Positions 53,066 through 63,246 of a stretch of DNA of 64,000 nt are shown in pieces. Numbering within the stretch: the first letter of the stretch is position 1; every line of letters starts with the position of its first letter. The notes beneath the pieces were generated by a model. It searched no databases. It was not told the DNA's origin and was given only the letters and a program-made list of their open reading frames with translations. The position numbers and the translations under genes are program-made. The DNA lies in NCBI RefSeq assembly GCF_008710135.1, contig NZ_VYKK01000001.1, positions 1-64,000 on the forward strand, in the 5' to 3' direction. Source of the DNA: Paenibacillus spiritus. Lineage in GTDB: Bacteria; Bacillota; Bacilli; Paenibacillales; Paenibacillaceae.

Positions 53066-53749
53066 TTATTCGTCGCTCTCAATCGCTTCCTGCTCAAACC
53101 GGTTGATGCTCTCGTTGGTCCCGATCACGACCATAATATCGCCTTCGTACAGATAGTCGTGGGCCGTCGGGGCCACGATGACGCCTTCCTCCCTGCCCTC
53201 GCCCCGCTTCAGGGCGATGATGCTGCAGCCGTAGCGGGCCCGGGTATTGATCTGGGCCAGGCTTTTGCCGTCCATGCAGGCAGGCACCGTCAGCTCCACG
53301 ATCCGGTAATCCTTCGATAATTCAATGTAATCCAGCAGGTTCGGCGTGACCAATTGATGCGCCACCCGGATGCCCATATCCCGCTCGGGAAAAATCACCC
53401 GGTCCACATCCAGCCGCTCCAGGGCCCGGCCGTGCAGGATCGAAATCGCCTTGGCGACCACCTGCTTCACGCCGAGTTCCTTCAATAGAATCGCGGCCAG
53501 AATGCTCCGCTCCATATTGTCGCCGATGGCGACGATGCCGCAGTCGAAATTGCGGATGCCGAGGGAACGCATGACGCTCTCGTCGGTCGCATCGGCCATC
53601 ACGGCATGCGTCAGCAGATCGGACATCTCCTCCACGCGCTCTTCGATATGATCGATCCCGAGCACCTCGTATCCCAGCTCCATCAGCGTCAGAGCCAGGC
53701 TGGCTCCGAACCGGCCCAGGCCGATTACGACAAATTGCTGCGCTCTCAT
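53066..53749 (-). CDS. ktrA: Potassium uptake regulatory subunit KtrA (RCK/TrkA-N)
   Basis: This 227-residue cytoplasmic ring-forming subunit gates KtrB. The RCK_N Rossmann domain has VVIGLGRFG (7-15), an acidic residue for adenosine binding in VLGIDH, and MADATDESVM; the C-terminal RCK_C domain starts near residue 140. Relatives bind ATP/ADP and often c-di-AMP. It starts 15 bp after the ktrB stop in the same operon. Confidence 0.93.
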   Translation of the reverse strand: MRAQQFVVIGLGRFGASLALTLMELGYEVLGIDHIEERVEEMSDLLTHAVMADATDESVMRSLGIRNFDCGIVAIGDNMERSILAAILLKELGVKQVVAKAISILHGRALERLDVDRVIFPERDMGIRVAHQLVTPNLLDYIELSKDYRIVELTVPACMDGKSLAQINTRARYGCSIIALKRGEGREEGVIVAPTAHDYLYEGDIMVVIGTNESINRFEQEAIESDE

Positions 53750-53764
53750 CTTGTCATGTTCTCC

Positions 53765-55123
53765 TTATCCAATGATGATTTTGCCTTCGGGATGCCGGTA
53801 CAGCTCTCTGCCCCTGCGCGGTCCGACCGCATAGGCCAAAGTGAGAATTCCGAGCCTGCCCGCGAACATCGTGAGACTGATCAACACCTTGCCGGGCACG
53901 GACAACTCGGGAGTAAGCCCCATACTGAGACCTACGGTGGCAAAAGCGGAGGTGGCTTCGAACAGCACCGTGAGAAACGGTGCGTCTTCGGTCGTGGACA
54001 GCCCCATCGATACGCCGACGATCAGCAGCAGCGCCACCACGGTTACAGTGAGCGCCTTCGATACCCGCTCCGGGTGAAGCCGGTAGCGGAACATGACGAT
54101 GTCCTCGCGGCCGCGCAGCATGGCGATCACGGCGCCGACCATCAGCGCGAACGTCGTGGTCTTGATCCCGCCGCCGGTCGATCCCGGCGAAGCGCCGATG
54201 AACATCAGGATCACGATGAAGAACTGTGTGGCCTGTCTCAGCCCTGTGATGTCCACCGTGTTGGCTCCGGCCGTCCGCGGCGAGACGGACTGGAAGAGAG
54301 CCCCCCAAATCTGCCCTCCGGTATTTAGGGAACCGAGCGTGCGCGGATTCGTATATTCAAACAACAGGATCACCAGCGCGCCTATTCCGATTAGCACGCC
54401 GGTCATCGACAGCGCCACCTTGGCGTGCAGCGAGAGTCTGCGGGTGCGCCGGAATTCGAACAGCTCCGACAGAACGATGAAGCCGATGCCGCCGGTCACA
54501 ATCAGAAGCATGACCGTCAGGTTGACCACCGGATCGGCCGCGTATCCGGTCAGGCTGCGATAGTGGCCGAACAGATCGAAGCCGGCGTTGTTGAACATCG
54601 AGACGCTGTGAAATACGCCGAAATAGACGGCGCGCCCCGCCGGCATGTCCGACGACCAGCGCAGCGCCAGCAGCACGGCGCCCACCGCCTCGATCCCCAG
54701 CGCGAAGACCAGAACCCGGCGGATCAGCCGGACGATGCCTTCCATCGAGCCCTGGTTCATGGCTTCCTGGAGCAGCAGGCGCTCGCGCAGCGATATCCGC
54801 CGCCGAAGCACAAAGGCGATCAGCGTCGCCATCGTCATGAAGCCCAGACCGCCGATCTGGATCAGCGCCAGAATGACCACCTCTCCGAATATGGTGAAGG
54901 TTGTAGCCGTATCATGCACGACGAGACCGGTCACACAGGTTGCAGAGGTGGCGGTGAAGAGCGCATCCACGAACGGCAGAGAACCGGGGGCTGCGGTAGC
55001 GCCGGGCAGCATCAACAGCCCGGTTCCCAGCAGAATGATGACGGCGAAGCCGATTACCAGAATCTGCGGCGGCGACAGCTTCAGCCAGCGCAGACGGGGC
55101 GGGGCAACAAGCGGTCCAGCCAA
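53765..55123 (-). CDS. ktrB: Potassium uptake membrane subunit KtrB/TrkH
   Basis: This 452-residue ion-conducting subunit has four repeated helix-pore-helix units; the first selectivity region is visible in ALFTATSATCVTGLVV, with further pore loops near NNAGFD, SVSPRTAG and EATSAFATVG. Together with KtrA it imports K+ driven by the Na+ or membrane gradient, helping osmotic adaptation. A TTG start at 55123 is used, with gaggtg seven bases upstream. First gene of ktrBA. Confidence 0.94.
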   Translation of the reverse strand: MAGPLVAPPRLRWLKLSPPQILVIGFAVIILLGTGLLMLPGATAAPGSLPFVDALFTATSATCVTGLVVHDTATTFTIFGEVVILALIQIGGLGFMTMATLIAFVLRRRISLRERLLLQEAMNQGSMEGIVRLIRRVLVFALGIEAVGAVLLALRWSSDMPAGRAVYFGVFHSVSMFNNAGFDLFGHYRSLTGYAADPVVNLTVMLLIVTGGIGFIVLSELFEFRRTRRLSLHAKVALSMTGVLIGIGALVILLFEYTNPRTLGSLNTGGQIWGALFQSVSPRTAGANTVDITGLRQATQFFIVILMFIGASPGSTGGGIKTTTFALMVGAVIAMLRGREDIVMFRYRLHPERVSKALTVTVVALLLIVGVSMGLSTTEDAPFLTVLFEATSAFATVGLSMGLTPELSVPGKVLISLTMFAGRLGILTLAYAVGPRRGRELYRHPEGKIIIG

Positions 55124-55310
55124 TAAAATTCACCTCATCAGATCCGTAATGGGGACATACAATGATTTTATGCTACAGGCTATGTTATCAAAATCATGCC
55201 ATCATTTCACGTTTTTTCTGAATGGCCGCATTCGTGACCATCCCGCTTGGCTAGCCGCCCGGCGTATGATATGGTACAGAAAGTGAATTTACAATTACAG
55301 GAGGCGCTCC

Positions 55311-57047
55311 ATGAATTCAGTCGGTCAGCCGCTCCAACAGCGGCCCATCAATCGGAGGCTGCTGACGGCCGCCATCGTCGGCTTGCTTATTTTTATCGGC
55401 TTCAACTGGGTCCCGTCCTGGTATCAATCGGTCTCGGATGAACCTTCGGGCGCGGTCATCAGCCGGGACACCGCGGCAGAACGGGCTTCCGCCTTCGCCG
55501 AAGCCCGACTCGGCTATACGCCCGCACCGGGCGACACCTGGTCCGTTCTGTATGAGTCCGACTCCAAATTCTACGGCTACCTGTCGCGCAAGAATTTGAC
55601 GGAACGCTATATGGACCGGAATCTCGACGAGAAATATCCGTACGACTACTACCGGGCGACGCTCATTCCGTCGGGCGCGGACGATGAATCGGTGGCGGTC
55701 TTCCTGAATATGTACACCGGGGATGTCGTCGGCTTCAATCATACCCTTCAGCGGACCGACAGCGAAGCGGCGAACCGGCAGACGCTGGCGAGCAAATCGG
55801 ACACGCTCTCCGAGCCGCAGATGCGGGAACTGGCAGAGCCTTGGCTGAAGCTGTGGGGAGCCAACCTGGACAATCTGACTTACAGCGCCGGCTCCGACCT
55901 GGTTGTAACGGATAAATCGGTCGCCGTCGGCGAAGCTTCACTGCAATACCGGTTCGGCTTTGAGCGCGAGCAGGTGAATGCACTGACAACCCGCTTTACC
56001 GTTCCGCAGTGGCACACCGACTATATGGACAGCCAGAAGAGAACAGCCACTCTCCTGACCATGGTGGGATACGGACTGCCCACTCTGATTCTGGGCATTC
56101 TGGCGCTGATCTACAGCATTCTGCGCCGGCATCATACGTCTTTCAAACGCGGACTGTTCCTGAGCCTCTTCTATTTCGCCGTCATGATGTCCACGACCTA
56201 TAATGTATATGCGAGCCCCGAGCAGGCTCTGAACGATTCCAGGGTTACGAACATCATCCTGTTCGTCGTCTATACCTTGTACAGTCTGCTCATGTCGGTC
56301 CTGCTCTATTTCTCGCTTGTCGGCGGCGACGGCCTGTGGCGCAAGGAAGGCGTCAATGCCTGGCCGCGTGCGCGCGAGCAGGGCTATGGCCGCTATGTGC
56401 TGGACAGTGTCTATACCGGCTATCTCTGGGCCTTCGTTCTGCTCGGCGTCCAGACGCTGATCTTCATCGTCCTGCAAAATGTGCTGGGCAGCTGGTACAC
56501 AACCGACGCGTCGCAGTCGACCTACAATATGAAATATGCCTGGCTGCTGCCCTTAACCGCCTGGCTTGCCGGGCTGTCGGAAGAAGCGCTGTACCGGTTC
56601 TTCGGCATCCGGATGCTGAGCAAAGTCGTGCGCAGCACCGTGCTGGCCAGTCTGATTACGACATTGGTGTGGGCGTTCGGCCACACGCTCTACCCGATCT
56701 ATCCGGTCAGCTCCCGTCCGATTGAACTGACGGTAATCGGCCTGCTCTTCAGCTTCATCTTCCTGCGTTACGGCTTTATCGCCGTCATGTTCAGCCATGT
56801 CATCTTTGACAGCATCCTGATGGGCAGCTCCCTCATCTTCATGAAGGATGCCGTGAATATCGGCTCGGGCATCGTGTCGATGATTCTGCCGCTGATTGTC
56901 GGCTACCTGGTCTACCGCTTCAACCCGCCCGGGCGGGAGAGAACGGTCAGACTTTGGGACTCTCCCGCTCCGGAGCTTGGTCCCATCGGCGGCGCGCCCG
57001 CCGGAGAGAACGGCGGACGCGGCGAAGGACCGGACACGATCCGCTAA
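55311..57047 (+). CDS. CPBP-family intramembrane protease with large N-terminal domain
   Basis: This 578-residue protein has a membrane helix (19-35) leading into a region of about 200 residues predicted outside the cell (up to about 240, with YRATLIPSGADDESVAVFL), then a multi-helix membrane part. The CPBP/Rce1 motifs are LSEEALYRFFG (EExxxR, about residue 424), FGHTLYP and FSHVIFD. The family includes CAAX-type prenyl proteases and bacteriocin-immunity or regulated-proteolysis enzymes; the substrate is unknown. The long extracytoplasmic domain is unusual for the family. The ribosome binding site is aggagg; it is monocistronic with a terminator behind it. Confidence 0.88.
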   Translation: MNSVGQPLQQRPINRRLLTAAIVGLLIFIGFNWVPSWYQSVSDEPSGAVISRDTAAERASAFAEARLGYTPAPGDTWSVLYESDSKFYGYLSRKNLTERYMDRNLDEKYPYDYYRATLIPSGADDESVAVFLNMYTGDVVGFNHTLQRTDSEAANRQTLASKSDTLSEPQMRELAEPWLKLWGANLDNLTYSAGSDLVVTDKSVAVGEASLQYRFGFEREQVNALTTRFTVPQWHTDYMDSQKRTATLLTMVGYGLPTLILGILALIYSILRRHHTSFKRGLFLSLFYFAVMMSTTYNVYASPEQALNDSRVTNIILFVVYTLYSLLMSVLLYFSLVGGDGLWRKEGVNAWPRAREQGYGRYVLDSVYTGYLWAFVLLGVQTLIFIVLQNVLGSWYTTDASQSTYNMKYAWLLPLTAWLAGLSEEALYRFFGIRMLSKVVRSTVLASLITTLVWAFGHTLYPIYPVSSRPIELTVIGLLFSFIFLRYGFIAVMFSHVIFDSILMGSSLIFMKDAVNIGSGIVSMILPLIVGYLVYRFNPPGRERTVRLWDSPAPELGPIGGAPAGENGGRGEGPDTIR

Positions 57048-57085
57048 CGGCGAGCCAGACTTCATGACCGCCGAATTCCATACCG

Positions 57086-57126
57086 AACAGGCCAGTTCCG
57101 AGCATTCGGAACTGGCCTGTTCAATT
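57086..57126. terminator. Bidirectional terminator between the CPBP and CueP genes
   Basis: This is an almost perfect dyad aacaggccagttccga / tcggaactggcctgtt, with ttcaattt to the right. Confidence 0.8.
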
Positions 57127-57164
57127 TGTGTTGTGGGGAGCGGGCAAGCCGCAGCTGAACGGCT

Positions 57165-57719
57165 CTACTTCAGCTGCATCGTCGTTACGCAGGTATCATC
57201 GCTCTCGAAGGTGGACAGGTCCGATTCGGCCACCCGTCCATTCTGCTCAAGCTTGACGTGATAGCGTCCCTCCCGGGGCAGCCACAGGTCGAGGAACCCG
57301 TTCGCATAAGAGGTCATCTCCCGGTCCACCACGGTGCGGCCGGAATGATCCGTAATCTTCACTTGAAAGGACTGATCGGCCATTTCGCCCTGGCAGCCGG
57401 TCAGGTTATGGGTGGCACACGGATGGGTCTCCTTCAGATACGGGGCAATGGACAGGAAGAACTCGTCGCCCGGCAGCTTGTAGGCTACACGGCTCTGATC
57501 CGCCTGCGTCACCACCAGCTTCGTGGAGGAGATGGAGGCGGACTCCGCCTTCATCTCTCCGGTGCTGTAACTCTGCACGAGTTCCTTAATGTCCACACCG
57601 GCCGGAAGCACACCGGCCTCTTCGCTCTTGCCCGGCTGCTGGCCGCCCGCGGACCAGAAATAGGCGACGGCCCCGACGGCAATTACAGCAGCAGCCATAG
57701 GGATCATTCGTTTATTCAT
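57165..57719 (-). CDS. cueP: CueP-family metal-binding protein
   Basis: This 184-residue protein has an N-terminal signal/anchor helix (MIPMAAAVIAVGAVAYFW) and a periplasm- or wall-facing domain. Family marks are LSIAPYLKETHPCATHNLTGCQGE and SDDTCVTTMQLK; the three cysteines and the His residues form the copper site in the CueP family, first described in copper resistance of Salmonella. It is alone on its strand, with no copper ATPase in the window, so regulation is unknown. ATG 57719 follows gagg. Confidence 0.88.
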   Translation of the reverse strand: MNKRMIPMAAAVIAVGAVAYFWSAGGQQPGKSEEAGVLPAGVDIKELVQSYSTGEMKAESASISSTKLVVTQADQSRVAYKLPGDEFFLSIAPYLKETHPCATHNLTGCQGEMADQSFQVKITDHSGRTVVDREMTSYANGFLDLWLPREGRYHVKLEQNGRVAESDLSTFESDDTCVTTMQLK

Positions 57720-57818
57720 CGGATTGATTCCTCCGTTTCGCTTGTCTGTGCTGTCTTAGTGTAGCACAGGCGGAGGCGCGGAGAAGCGGCAGATTTTAAC
57801 AGTTTCTTGTAGCTCTGC

Positions 57819-59816
57819 CTATACCGTCTCTTCATCCTTGAGGGCGTCCAGAATCTGACGGGCCAGCTTGTCGCCGATCGACAGCGGCCGGAAGTCCTCG
57901 ACGGAGGCTTCCCGAATCTTCTTCAACGAGCCAAAATGCTTCAGCAGCAGCTTGCGGCGTTTCTCGCCGATTCCCGGAATGGCATCCAGCCGGGAAGTGA
58001 CCATGGACTTGCCCCGCTGCTCGCGGTGGAAGGTGATCGCGAAGCGGTGCACCTCATCCTGGATGCGCTGGAGCAGATAGAACTCCTCGCTGTCCCGGGC
58101 AAGCCGGACCGGCTCAGGCGGATCGCCGACGAGCAGCTGCGCGGTCTTGTGCTTGACGTCCTTCACGAGCCCGCATACCGGAATGAACAGACCCAGCTCG
58201 TTCTCCAGGATATCGACCGCCGCCGAGATCTGGCCGCGCCCGCCGTCCACGACAATCAGGTCCGGCTGCGGCAGATTCTCCTTGAGCACCCGCTCATACC
58301 GGCGGCGAATGACCTCCCGCATCGTCTCGTAGTCATCGGGACCCTGTACGGTGCGGACTTTGTATTTCCGATATTCCTTCTTGGCCGGCTTGCCGTCGAT
58401 GAAAACGACCATCGCCGACACCGGATTCGCCCCCTGGATGTTCGAGTTGTCGAACGCCTCGATCCGGCTGAGCCGCTCCAGCCCGAGACTCCCGGCCAGG
58501 CCGGCGGCCGCGCCCGACGTCCGCTCTTCGTCGCGCTCGATGAGCCGGAACTTCTCGTCCAGCGCCACCCGGCTGTTCTCGCAGGCCATGCGGACCATCT
58601 TCGTCTTCAGTCCGCGGCGCGGCACCAGCACCTTGACGCCCAGCCACTGCTGCAGGGCGGCCGCTGCGCCGGCGGGGTCGACCACGCCGGCTGCGGCCGA
58701 GCGCGCCGCTTCGGCTGCGGCGGCGGACTCCCCGGCGGCTTCCTCTGCGCCGCCGTCCGCTTCGGCGTCTTCATCCGCCGAAGCCGCTCCCTGGCCGGAG
58801 CTCTCTTCCGCTCCGGCCGAACCCGGCCCTTCCGCCGTCTCCGGCGGAAGCACGGAAGCCGCGTCCTCCAGACGGAGGACGTCCGGCAGCAGAATCTCCT
58901 GCGGCAGGGCCGGGTTGTCGCTGTAATATTGAGTGACGTAGGACATGAAGTCACTGTAGGCTTCGCCATAGAACGGGAAGCTGGAGGCGTGCCGTTGGAT
59001 CATTTTCCCCTGGCGCATGTACAGAATCTGCACGCACATCCAGCCCTTGTCGACCGCATAGCCGAAGACGTCCCGGTCCTTCGTATCGGCGGTATTGATA
59101 TTCTGCTTCTCCATCAGAGCGTCAATGTGCATGATCTGGTCGCGCAGTTCCTTCGCCCGTTCGAAATACAGCTCCTCGGCCGCCTCCTGCATCTTCTGCT
59201 GGAGGTCTTTCTTGACCGCCTCATGCCCGCCGCCGAGAAAGGCCGCGATGCTCTGGGTGATCTCATCGTACTCGGATTTAGCCACCTCTTTCTCGCACGG
59301 CGCCAGACACTGGCCCATATGATAATAGAGACAGACTTCCTTGGGCATCGCATTGCACTTGCGCAGCGGGTACATCCGGTCCAGCAGCTTCTTGGTCTGA
59401 TGGGCGGCATAGGCATTCGGATAAGGGCCGAAATATTTAGCTTTATCTTTAAGCACCCGGCGGGTCACTTCGAGCCGCGGATGGCGTTCGTTCGTAATTT
59501 TCAGATAAGGAAAGGTCTTGTCGTCCTTGAGCTGGACATTATAGCGCGGCATATGCAGCTTGATGAGATTGCACTCCAGAATGAGCGCTTCCATGTTGCT
59601 GCCGGTGACGATGTATTCAAAATCGCGGATGTCCGCGACGAGCCGCTGGGTCTTGCCGTTATGGCTGCCCGTAAAATACGAACGGACCCGGTTCTTCAGA
59701 ATTTTGGCCTTGCCTACATAGATAATGGTGCCTTCGTCGTTCTTCATCAGATAGCATCCCGGGAGATCCGGCAAAAGCGCCAGCTTGCTCCGGATATTGT
59801 CCATGTAATCCGCCAT
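57819..59816 (-). CDS. uvrC: Excinuclease ABC subunit C with an Ala/Glu-rich insertion
   Basis: This 665-residue nuclease makes both incisions in UvrABC nucleotide-excision repair. The order is GIY-YIG domain ([24 protein letters not shown]), UVR motif (about 205-235), RNase H-like domain with [15 protein letters not shown] and VVDGGRGQ, then a helix-hairpin-helix ([19 protein letters not shown]). Between the first half and the RNase H part an insertion of about 65 residues (roughly 318-388; bases 58650-58860) is almost only Ala, Glu, Ser, Gly and Asp. ATG 59816 has aggaggg upstream. Confidence 0.96.
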   Translation of the reverse strand: MADYMDNIRSKLALLPDLPGCYLMKNDEGTIIYVGKAKILKNRVRSYFTGSHNGKTQRLVADIRDFEYIVTGSNMEALILECNLIKLHMPRYNVQLKDDKTFPYLKITNERHPRLEVTRRVLKDKAKYFGPYPNAYAAHQTKKLLDRMYPLRKCNAMPKEVCLYYHMGQCLAPCEKEVAKSEYDEITQSIAAFLGGGHEAVKKDLQQKMQEAAEELYFERAKELRDQIMHIDALMEKQNINTADTKDRDVFGYAVDKGWMCVQILYMRQGKMIQRHASSFPFYGEAYSDFMSYVTQYYSDNPALPQEILLPDVLRLEDAASVLPPETAEGPGSAGAEESSGQGAASADEDAEADGGAEEAAGESAAAAEAARSAAAGVVDPAGAAAALQQWLGVKVLVPRRGLKTKMVRMACENSRVALDEKFRLIERDEERTSGAAAGLAGSLGLERLSRIEAFDNSNIQGANPVSAMVVFIDGKPAKKEYRKYKVRTVQGPDDYETMREVIRRRYERVLKENLPQPDLIVVDGGRGQISAAVDILENELGLFIPVCGLVKDVKHKTAQLLVGDPPEPVRLARDSEEFYLLQRIQDEVHRFAITFHREQRGKSMVTSRLDAIPGIGEKRRKLLLKHFGSLKKIREASVEDFRPLSIGDKLARQILDALKDEETV

Positions 59817-59888
59817 GCTGCGTCCCTCCTGTATCGCGTTAGAAGAGCGCATCTTCCAACCGCTGCCTTGTCGCCTATAGCGCACAAA

Positions 59889-59916
59889 GCGCCTCCGGTT
59901 GGAGAACCGAAGGCGC
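59889..59916 (-). terminator. Terminator of trxA
   Basis: The arms gcgccttcggtt / aaccggaggcgc, read on the minus strand, are followed by tttgtg; a weak T tract allows readthrough into uvrC. Confidence 0.65.
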
Positions 59917-59962
59917 CGCTGCCTGAGCGAAGATGTTCAGGCTTCTACATGCAGATTCAGAC

Positions 59963-60280
59963 TTATTGGTGTTTCGCGACGATATTCTTCAGGGATTCCT
60001 TCGAGTTCAGGCCAACAACTTTGTCGACCGGCTGGCCGTCCTTGAAGAAGATCAGCGTTGGAATGCTCATGACGCCGAAGCGGGAAGCCGTCTCCGGGTT
60101 CTCGTCCACATTCAGCTTGGCAATCTTCACGCTGTCGCCCAGTTCGCTGGACAGTTCGTCCAGAATAGGAGCCAACATTTTGCAAGGGCCGCACCAAGGC
60201 GCCCAGAAATCTACAACGACGGTACCTTGACCAGCCACTTCGTTGTTGAAGGATTGGTCGGATACGTTAACAATAGCCAT
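59963..60280 (-). CDS. trxA: Thioredoxin
   Basis: This 105-residue protein-disulfide reductase has the active site WCGPCK (Trp-Cys-Gly-Pro-Cys, near residues 28-33), the cis-proline loop SIPTL, and the KLNVDENP segment. Length and sequence are those of the main TrxA. The ATG at 60280 has aaggagg at proper distance; the in-frame TTG at 60286 is not needed. uvrC lies downstream on the same strand. Confidence 0.98.
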   Translation of the reverse strand: MAIVNVSDQSFNNEVAGQGTVVVDFWAPWCGPCKMLAPILDELSSELGDSVKIAKLNVDENPETASRFGVMSIPTLIFFKDGQPVDKVVGLNSKESLKNIVAKHQ

Positions 60281-60442
60281 ATTCAAGCTCCTCCTTATAG
60301 TTCAAGTATGCAAAGATGCATGTAATAGGATAACCAGAATCCTTAATGCCGACACGGATTAAGTATAACATATCTGATCCCGATATGTGAAACCTCACAG
60401 TGTGAACCTCGCCATCCGTCCTGCCGGAGAGGTTCCCGCAGC

Positions 60443-61405
60443 CTAGGAAGAATGCTGGCCCCGCTGGTTCTCGCCATAGAGCGGAACCGCCTCGACGAAC
60501 GGGCGAATCCGGTCCATCAGCCGTTGGCCCTTATAGAGCTCTTCGCCGTCCTTGCTCGTGAAGCTCAGATGCTTCTCCAGTTCAGGCAGCGGATAATTGC
60601 TCGTATAGAAGGTCGGCTTCCGGTTCATCCGGTAATTCAGGATCGCGCCGAGAATGTGATCGCGGACCCAGGGGTTCAGGTTCTCGGCTCCGATATCGTC
60701 GAAGATCAGCAGGTCGCAGTTCTTCATCGCATCGACCGTCTCCTTCAGCCGCGCGCCGTCCTGCATCATCGTCTTGAGCTCCTCCACAAAATCGGGCATG
60801 TAGACAATGACGCCCGAATGGCCGGCCACGGCCAACTCGTGCAGCAGATAGCACATCAGGAAGGTCTTGCCCGTGCCGAACGCGCCGTGCAGATAGATCC
60901 CCCGGGGTCCCAGCCCGTTCTCCCGCACATGGGCAATATAATTGAAGAGCTTGTTCACCGCGGACATGCGCCGCGGGTCCTTGCCCATGATCTCGATCTC
61001 GTCGTACCCTTCGCTTAAAGCCCGCTCGTCCACATAGAAGCTCGTAATCCGCTTGCGGATGCGGTCCTGCGCGTCCTTCGCCAGCTGCAGCTCGCACGGC
61101 TTCTTCCGTTCATACAGCTCGGGCTGGCCTCCGGGCGCGGTCTCCACCGACAGCTTGCTGTAGTGGCCCGGAAAATCATTCGGACAGTTCGCAAGCCCCG
61201 GGCAATTCGCGCAGTGCTTGCTCTCTTCCACGTATTGATACAGCCGGCTTAAGTGCAGCCGCAGCCGCGACGCTTCCAGCTCCGGGTGCTCCTCCAGCAG
61301 CTCCCGCACCAGCGGGTGCCCGAGGAGCTCCTGCTCCAGCCGGACCGACCGCTGACGCAGATCGGGGGTGCTCATGCTCCGCAGCACCTCGCTCATCGAC
61401 TCCAT
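60443..61405 (-). CDS. dnaI: Primosomal protein DnaI (helicase loader)
   Basis: This 320-residue AAA+ ATPase loads the replicative helicase. The N-terminal part has a zinc-binding Cys/His cluster (HCANCPGLANCPNDFPGH, about residues 63-80); the C-terminal part has Walker A GAFGTGKTF, Walker B LLIFDDIGAE, and sensor 1 in YTSNYPL. ATG 61405 is preceded by agaggtgg. It follows dnaB by 62 bp in the usual Firmicute order dnaB-dnaI. Confidence 0.96.
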   Translation of the reverse strand: MESMSEVLRSMSTPDLRQRSVRLEQELLGHPLVRELLEEHPELEASRLRLHLSRLYQYVEESKHCANCPGLANCPNDFPGHYSKLSVETAPGGQPELYERKKPCELQLAKDAQDRIRKRITSFYVDERALSEGYDEIEIMGKDPRRMSAVNKLFNYIAHVRENGLGPRGIYLHGAFGTGKTFLMCYLLHELAVAGHSGVIVYMPDFVEELKTMMQDGARLKETVDAMKNCDLLIFDDIGAENLNPWVRDHILGAILNYRMNRKPTFYTSNYPLPELEKHLSFTSKDGEELYKGQRLMDRIRPFVEAVPLYGENQRGQHSS

Positions 61406-61467
61406 AAATCCACCTCTATTTCAAAATGGCGCTTCGGCCATGATTGATTCTTCTCTCGTCGGGCGCG

Positions 61468-62985
61468 TCAAGGGGCCTTGAGCGCTCCTTTCTTCTTGCG
61501 GGCTTTGATCTCCGCCGCCTTCTTCATCATCTCCGCGAATTCCTCTTCGGATACCGCTCCGGCCGTGCCGTCATCGGCAGCCATGGCGATCTCCGGCTTC
61601 CCCGGACGGGCGCCGCCCTTCGCATAGGAGGACCGGGACTGCCGTCCGGTCGTCCCTCCCTTGGCCTTGCCCTTCACCTTGGACTGGTCGCGGATATACT
61701 GAACCGCTTTCTCATACGTATTGACCTGCTTCATCAGCATGTTCGAGGCGATCGCCTCTACAAAATTATAATTCAGACGCTGCTCCCCGTCTGCCGCCAG
61801 CATCGTCATCAGGTAATGAATCAGTACATTGATGACTTCCGCCGGCATCCGGTAGCTGTGCTCCATCTTCTCGAACGTATTCATCAGACCGCTCGGCACC
61901 GCTCCCGGAAAGAACGTCTGCAGGAGCCGGGTATACGGTTCGTTGCGAAGCATCATATTATATTGGTGAATATCGCACTTACTCCGGAACTGCGGCGGCA
62001 CCTCGACATAGTACTCCATCTCGACCGCCTGTTCCTGCTGGACGACCGGTTCCTCCGCGCGGAGCGCGACTACCTTGGCCGCCGCGATCTCCCGCTGCTC
62101 CTGCCGTTTCATTGTCTGGCGAAAATGCTGGCTCGCCCGGTGCTGCAGCTCGTCGAGCAGCAGTTCCCCGTCCGGCGCGAACACGCCGTCCTCGTCCAGC
62201 AGCCGGCACACGTCCTGGGCGCCGAGCTGGTATTTATGGGCCACATAATTGACCGCGCCCAAGGCATTATAATCAAAGCGAAGCCGCTCAACATGCCCAC
62301 GGTTAACCGATTCCCGGGGAAAGCGCAGAATAATGTCGCTGTATCCGATGGCATGCTTGCTCTCTTCTGCGGGCTGGGGTATTCGGACCGAGGCCACTTC
62401 CGTGAGCGCCTGCTCCAGCTCATAGTCGATGACATGCGTGTTCAGCTCAAAAATATCATAGAACGGCCGCGAAATGTTCTCCTTGCTGATCCCCGGGCGG
62501 CTCCACTCCTCCGGAGGCCGGCTCCAGAACTGTTCGCGCAGCGCGAGCACGGCGAATTTCCCGATCCGGTCGCGCAGCAGCAGGGTTAAATGCTGGGTCG
62601 CAAAAAAATCCGGCGGCGACAGCGGCGGGAGCAGTTCGTATTCATACATATAATCATCCGTCTCCGGAATATATATCCGGCTCGTCTGCAGCAGGCCGAC
62701 GGCCTCCAGGCGCGAGGCCTGGTCAATCAGCGTCCGCCGGCCTTTCTCGTTCGGCTCGATGCCGAGCGTCAGAAAGAGCCGCCGCTGCGGCTCCGGCGAG
62801 GAATGGCCGATGCATTCGGCCGGCACATGGCCGAACAGCAGCCGGTAGAGCGAAATCGCCAGCGCCCCGGCCATCGGCTGATAGACCGTGCTGAGCATGC
62901 GCTCGTCCACAGTGCTGAGCCCGAATTCGCGGGACACGCAGTATCGGTGATGCTCGGTGAAATGGTGAATTTGACTGATCTGCAT
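61468..62985 (-). CDS. dnaB: Replication initiation and membrane attachment protein DnaB
   Basis: This 505-residue protein is the DnaB/DnaD-family helicase co-loader of Firmicutes (not the helicase). The N-terminal winged-helix region is recognisable (FGLSTVDERMLSTVYQPMAG, LLFGHVP). The C-terminal DnaB/DnaD domain has NTFEKMEHSYRMPAEVINVLIHYLM and NYNFVEAIASNML. The tail is Lys/Arg-rich, fitting DNA binding. ATG 62985 has gaaggggg upstream; a TTG at 63024 would add 13 residues. Confidence 0.93.
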   Translation of the reverse strand: MQISQIHHFTEHHRYCVSREFGLSTVDERMLSTVYQPMAGALAISLYRLLFGHVPAECIGHSSPEPQRRLFLTLGIEPNEKGRRTLIDQASRLEAVGLLQTSRIYIPETDDYMYEYELLPPLSPPDFFATQHLTLLLRDRIGKFAVLALREQFWSRPPEEWSRPGISKENISRPFYDIFELNTHVIDYELEQALTEVASVRIPQPAEESKHAIGYSDIILRFPRESVNRGHVERLRFDYNALGAVNYVAHKYQLGAQDVCRLLDEDGVFAPDGELLLDELQHRASQHFRQTMKRQEQREIAAAKVVALRAEEPVVQQEQAVEMEYYVEVPPQFRSKCDIHQYNMMLRNEPYTRLLQTFFPGAVPSGLMNTFEKMEHSYRMPAEVINVLIHYLMTMLAADGEQRLNYNFVEAIASNMLMKQVNTYEKAVQYIRDQSKVKGKAKGGTTGRQSRSSYAKGGARPGKPEIAMAADDGTAGAVSEEEFAEMMKKAAEIKARKKKGALKAP

Positions 62986-63175
62986 CGAATATGCGAGCCC
63001 CCTTCGGTGTTGGAATGAGATCAACCCAGTAGATTTCTATTCTAACATAAATCGACTGTCAGGAAATGTGGAATAAAGCCCAATTCCGGCGGTTAATCCC
63101 GAAGGATCACCGCAGCGCTCCGGCGTTCTCGTTCTTTTCCTGAACCGGATTTCCATGAACAGAATGTGACCGGGT

Positions 63176-63205
63176 TTGCTCTGGAAGCTTTCGTTGCGCT
63201 ACAAT
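63176..63205 (+). promoter_or_regulatory. Possible sigma-A promoter of hemQ
   Basis: TTGCTC, 18 bases, TACAAT, ending 41 bp before the start codon. Confidence 0.45.
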
Positions 63206-63246
63206 GAGGCAGTAACGGCTTACCAAGAATTCGAGGAGTGATACAC

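Noticed and set aside
57936-60230. 764-codon + strand frame opposite uvrC and trxA
   Set aside because: It is antisense to two unmistakable core genes; high GC keeps the complementary frame free of stops.
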